Assembly: GCA_017303875.1 (NCBI GenBank)
Contig: JAFLBP010000017.1
Span: forward strand, 83,377 to 147,376
Direction of reading: 5' to 3'
Source: Chitinophagales bacterium
GTDB taxonomy: Bacteria > Bacteroidota > Bacteroidia > Chitinophagales > Saprospiraceae
Length of the DNA: 64,000 nt
Below, one piece after another: positions 62,446 to 64,000 of this stretch. The notes under the pieces are model-generated. The model worked only from the letters and a program-made list of their open reading frames with translations, did no database searches and was not told the DNA's origin. The position numbers and the translations under genes were made by a program. Each line of letters starts with the position of its first letter. The first letter of the stretch is position 1.

Positions 62446-63606
62446 CTATTTTTGATAGTAATACTTTTCTACAAATTTTTGCAATGCCTCGCCATGCAGG
62501 TTGCGGGCTACCAGGCGCCCTGTTTCATCGAGTAAATAGTTGTTTGGAATAAATTCAAAACGCAGGCTTTGGCGCACGGGCGAGGCGTCGCCCATCAAAT
62601 CGCCTGCATGCAGCCAGATTGCGCCGTCTTTTTCGATAGCGCGTTGCCAGGATTTGCGGTCGCTGTCGATAGAAATGGCCAGCACCTGAAATCCTTTGTC
62701 CCGAAAGCGATCATAGAGCGGGCGCACGATTTCGCGGTTTTCCCGGCGACAGGGTGCACACCATGACGCCCAGAAATCGACGAGTACCAAGCTGCCTTTC
62801 ACCCCGGCGAGGCTGAGCGTGTCGCCCGTGGGTGTGGGCAGCCGAAAGTCGGGCATTTTTTCACCCAGCAGCACGGGCAGTCGCTCGGGTGTCAGGTAAC
62901 GCGCCAATTGAGCGCTCCAGTCGGGTGCGTCTGAGCTCAGGCGTGCTTTGACGCGCAGGGCCAGTTCCGGGAATGCCCTGAAATCGTGCTCCGGGGCGCG
63001 CAGGCGCATAGCCACCAGTGTGGGATAAAGCGCCTGTACGGTATCTAAATACTGTTCCAGTGTTTGATCCAGCGACGTTTGCGCCGGATGGTGTTCGCCT
63101 GTAAATTCGGCCGTACTGTCGGTTGGCGCTTCCATCGCGGTATACAGGGGCGCTAATTGTGCAAACAGGGCGTGAATTTGCCGGGTTTCTGCATTGCCGC
63201 CTGAAATTTTTGCGCTTTGTGTGAGCGCTTGTGCCTGTGCTTCCACCTGTACCGGAGTGCCGCCCGGCTCCAGCACAAGGGGCAGGTAATTGCTTTTGGA
63301 AAACGGAGTTTCAATATTGTTGACGTAGCGGCTGCCGGCGGGCTGTACCAGCAAAAGGCAGATGCTTTTTTGCTTGAGCCAGGGTTTCTGCTCTATGACA
63401 AAGCTGCCGTCGGGTGCAATAGCTACCGAATCTACTACCGCTCCGAAATAAGAGGCCATCAACTGGTCATAAGTACCCTGCTGTACCAAATAGGCCGTTG
63501 GCCGCATACCCGGCGCAGGGGTAATTTTTCCTGAAATGAGGATGTTTTTTCCCGGCTGGGCACAGGCGGGCAGGTAAAACAAGAGCAAAAAGTATAAAAA
63601 ACGCAT
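62446..63606 (-). CDS. TlpA-like thioredoxin-fold lipoprotein
   Basis: This 386-residue protein has a short lipoprotein signal (FLLLFYLPACAQ). An N-terminal beta domain follows (ISGKITPAPGMRPTAYLV), then a helical linker. The thioredoxin domain lies at about 245-385, with GEKMPDFRLPTPTGDTLSL and the redox motif WCAPC in LVDFWASWCAPCRREN. Later segments are FQVLAISIDSDRKSW and FIPNNYLLDETGRLVARN. This is the layout of Bacteroidota TlpA/AhpC-type periplasmic disulfide reductases, which reduce or assemble envelope proteins. The upstream region is the 104-bp tandem array, and no promoter element is visible there. Confidence 0.88.
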   Translation of the reverse strand: MRFLYFLLLFYLPACAQPGKNILISGKITPAPGMRPTAYLVQQGTYDQLMASYFGAVVDSVAIAPDGSFVIEQKPWLKQKSICLLLVQPAGSRYVNNIETPFSKSNYLPLVLEPGGTPVQVEAQAQALTQSAKISGGNAETRQIHALFAQLAPLYTAMEAPTDSTAEFTGEHHPAQTSLDQTLEQYLDTVQALYPTLVAMRLRAPEHDFRAFPELALRVKARLSSDAPDWSAQLARYLTPERLPVLLGEKMPDFRLPTPTGDTLSLAGVKGSLVLVDFWASWCAPCRRENREIVRPLYDRFRDKGFQVLAISIDSDRKSWQRAIEKDGAIWLHAGDLMGDASPVRQSLRFEFIPNNYLLDETGRLVARNLHGEALQKFVEKYYYQK

Positions 63607-63614
63607 GTTTTTTT

Positions 63615-64000
63615 AACGATGAACGATGAGTGATGAGTGTTTTGGGGTTTTAGTGTTTTAGTGGGTATTCAGGCGCAGCGCGTATTCGTGCATTCGTGGC
63701 AACTTTTTATAACGATGAACGATGGGTGATGAGTGTTTTAGTGTTTTGGAGTTTTAGTGTTTTAGTGGGTATTCAGGCGCAGCGCGTATTCGTGCATTCG
63801 TGGCAACTTTTTGTAACGATGAACGATGAACGATGAGTGTTTTAGTGTTTTGGAGTTTTAGTGTTTTAGTGGGTATTCAGGCGCAGCGCATATTCGTGCA
63901 TTCGTGGCAACTTTTTGTAACGATGAACGATGAACGATGAGTGATGAGTGTTTTGGAGTTTTAGTGTTTTAGTGGGTATTCAGGCGCAGCGCGTATTCGT
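63615..64000. repeat. Tandem array of about 100-bp units built from 7- and 8-base repeats
   Basis: Four units begin with AACGATGAACGATG at 63615, 63711, 63815 and 63919; the first is 96 bases, the next two are 104 bases, and the last runs off the window. Each unit has GATGAAC-type heptamers, then GTGTTTTA-type octamers, then a constant block (GGGTATTCAGGCGCAGCGC through GTGGCAACTTTTT). Differences between units are mostly in the number of short repeats. No gene is visible in this stretch. Confidence 0.92.

Noticed and set aside
63615..64000. Possible CRISPR array
   Set aside because: Units are adjacent direct repeats of about 100 bp with no unique spacers, and no cas gene is present.

Overview
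The window is chromosomal DNA of a member of the Bacteroidota, most likely close to the Saprospirales (Haliscomenobacter/Lewinella-like). This placement is inferred from gene content, not from a marker tree. Several secreted proteins end in type IX secretion (T9SS) sorting domains. There is a SusC/SusD pair, a DUF5723 barrel and many lipoproteins. Twenty sites matching the Bacteroidota -7 promoter element TAnnTTTG lie ahead of coding starts, and Shine-Dalgarno sites are not evident. No rRNA, tRNA, CRISPR, integrase or insertion sequence was seen. The only RNA gene recognised is rnpB (RNase P RNA).

Layout. 1-6.5 kb: end of a Spy/CpxP-like protein and a convergent 2041-residue adhesin with about 18 Ig-like repeats and a type B T9SS signal. 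6.9-15.5 kb: TonB-dependent receptor, M29 aminopeptidase plus HD phosphohydrolase, a 23-residue-repeat protein with a peptidoglycan-binding end, and an Ig-like lipoprotein. 15.5-25.2 kb: patatin lipase, 3-hydroxyanthranilate dioxygenase with a small barrel, serC, an operon of YgjP-type metallopeptidase, truncated globin and proA, a haloperoxidase-type lipoprotein, and a class C beta-lactamase-fold hydrolase. 25.2-35.3 kb, mostly minus strand: MFS sugar-type transporter, GT39-type membrane protein, T9SS cargo, SusD, SusC broken by a one-base frameshift, and a small secreted protein. 35.8-44.5 kb: lipoprotein plus DUF5723 barrel, SRPBCC-GyrI fusion, S9 peptidase, pabA plus YhhN, and an NlpC/P60 lipoprotein. 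44.6-48.4 kb: an overlapping gene pair (YbjN-like protein and a trypsin-like protease with no signal peptide) followed by a flippase. 48.5-56.1 kb, minus strand: alpha-amylase, lipoprotein and pabB in tight succession, then CotH protein and rnpB. 56.2-64 kb: NtrY-like kinase, small barrel, HEPN/MNT module, SbtA-type transporter, TlpA-like protein and a tandem repeat array.

A striking feature is a set of short repeats with 7-bp (sometimes 8-bp) periodicity, mostly arranged as inverted arms around a loop. They occur at 9.6, 13.6, 19.9, 40.0, 42.3, 43.9, 49.3 and 63.6-64 kb. One array is 13 perfect CCGCATT units. Another copy lies in frame inside pabB and adds about 60 residues. Because 7 is not a multiple of 3, the CCGCATT/AATGCGG tract is open in all six frames, so it can be tolerated inside genes. 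The best candidates for undescribed biology are this repeat family with its protein-coding insertion, the cytosolic protease/YbjN-like pair, the 23-residue repeat protein, and the HEPN/MNT operon whose promoter is built into a perfect 17-bp palindrome.
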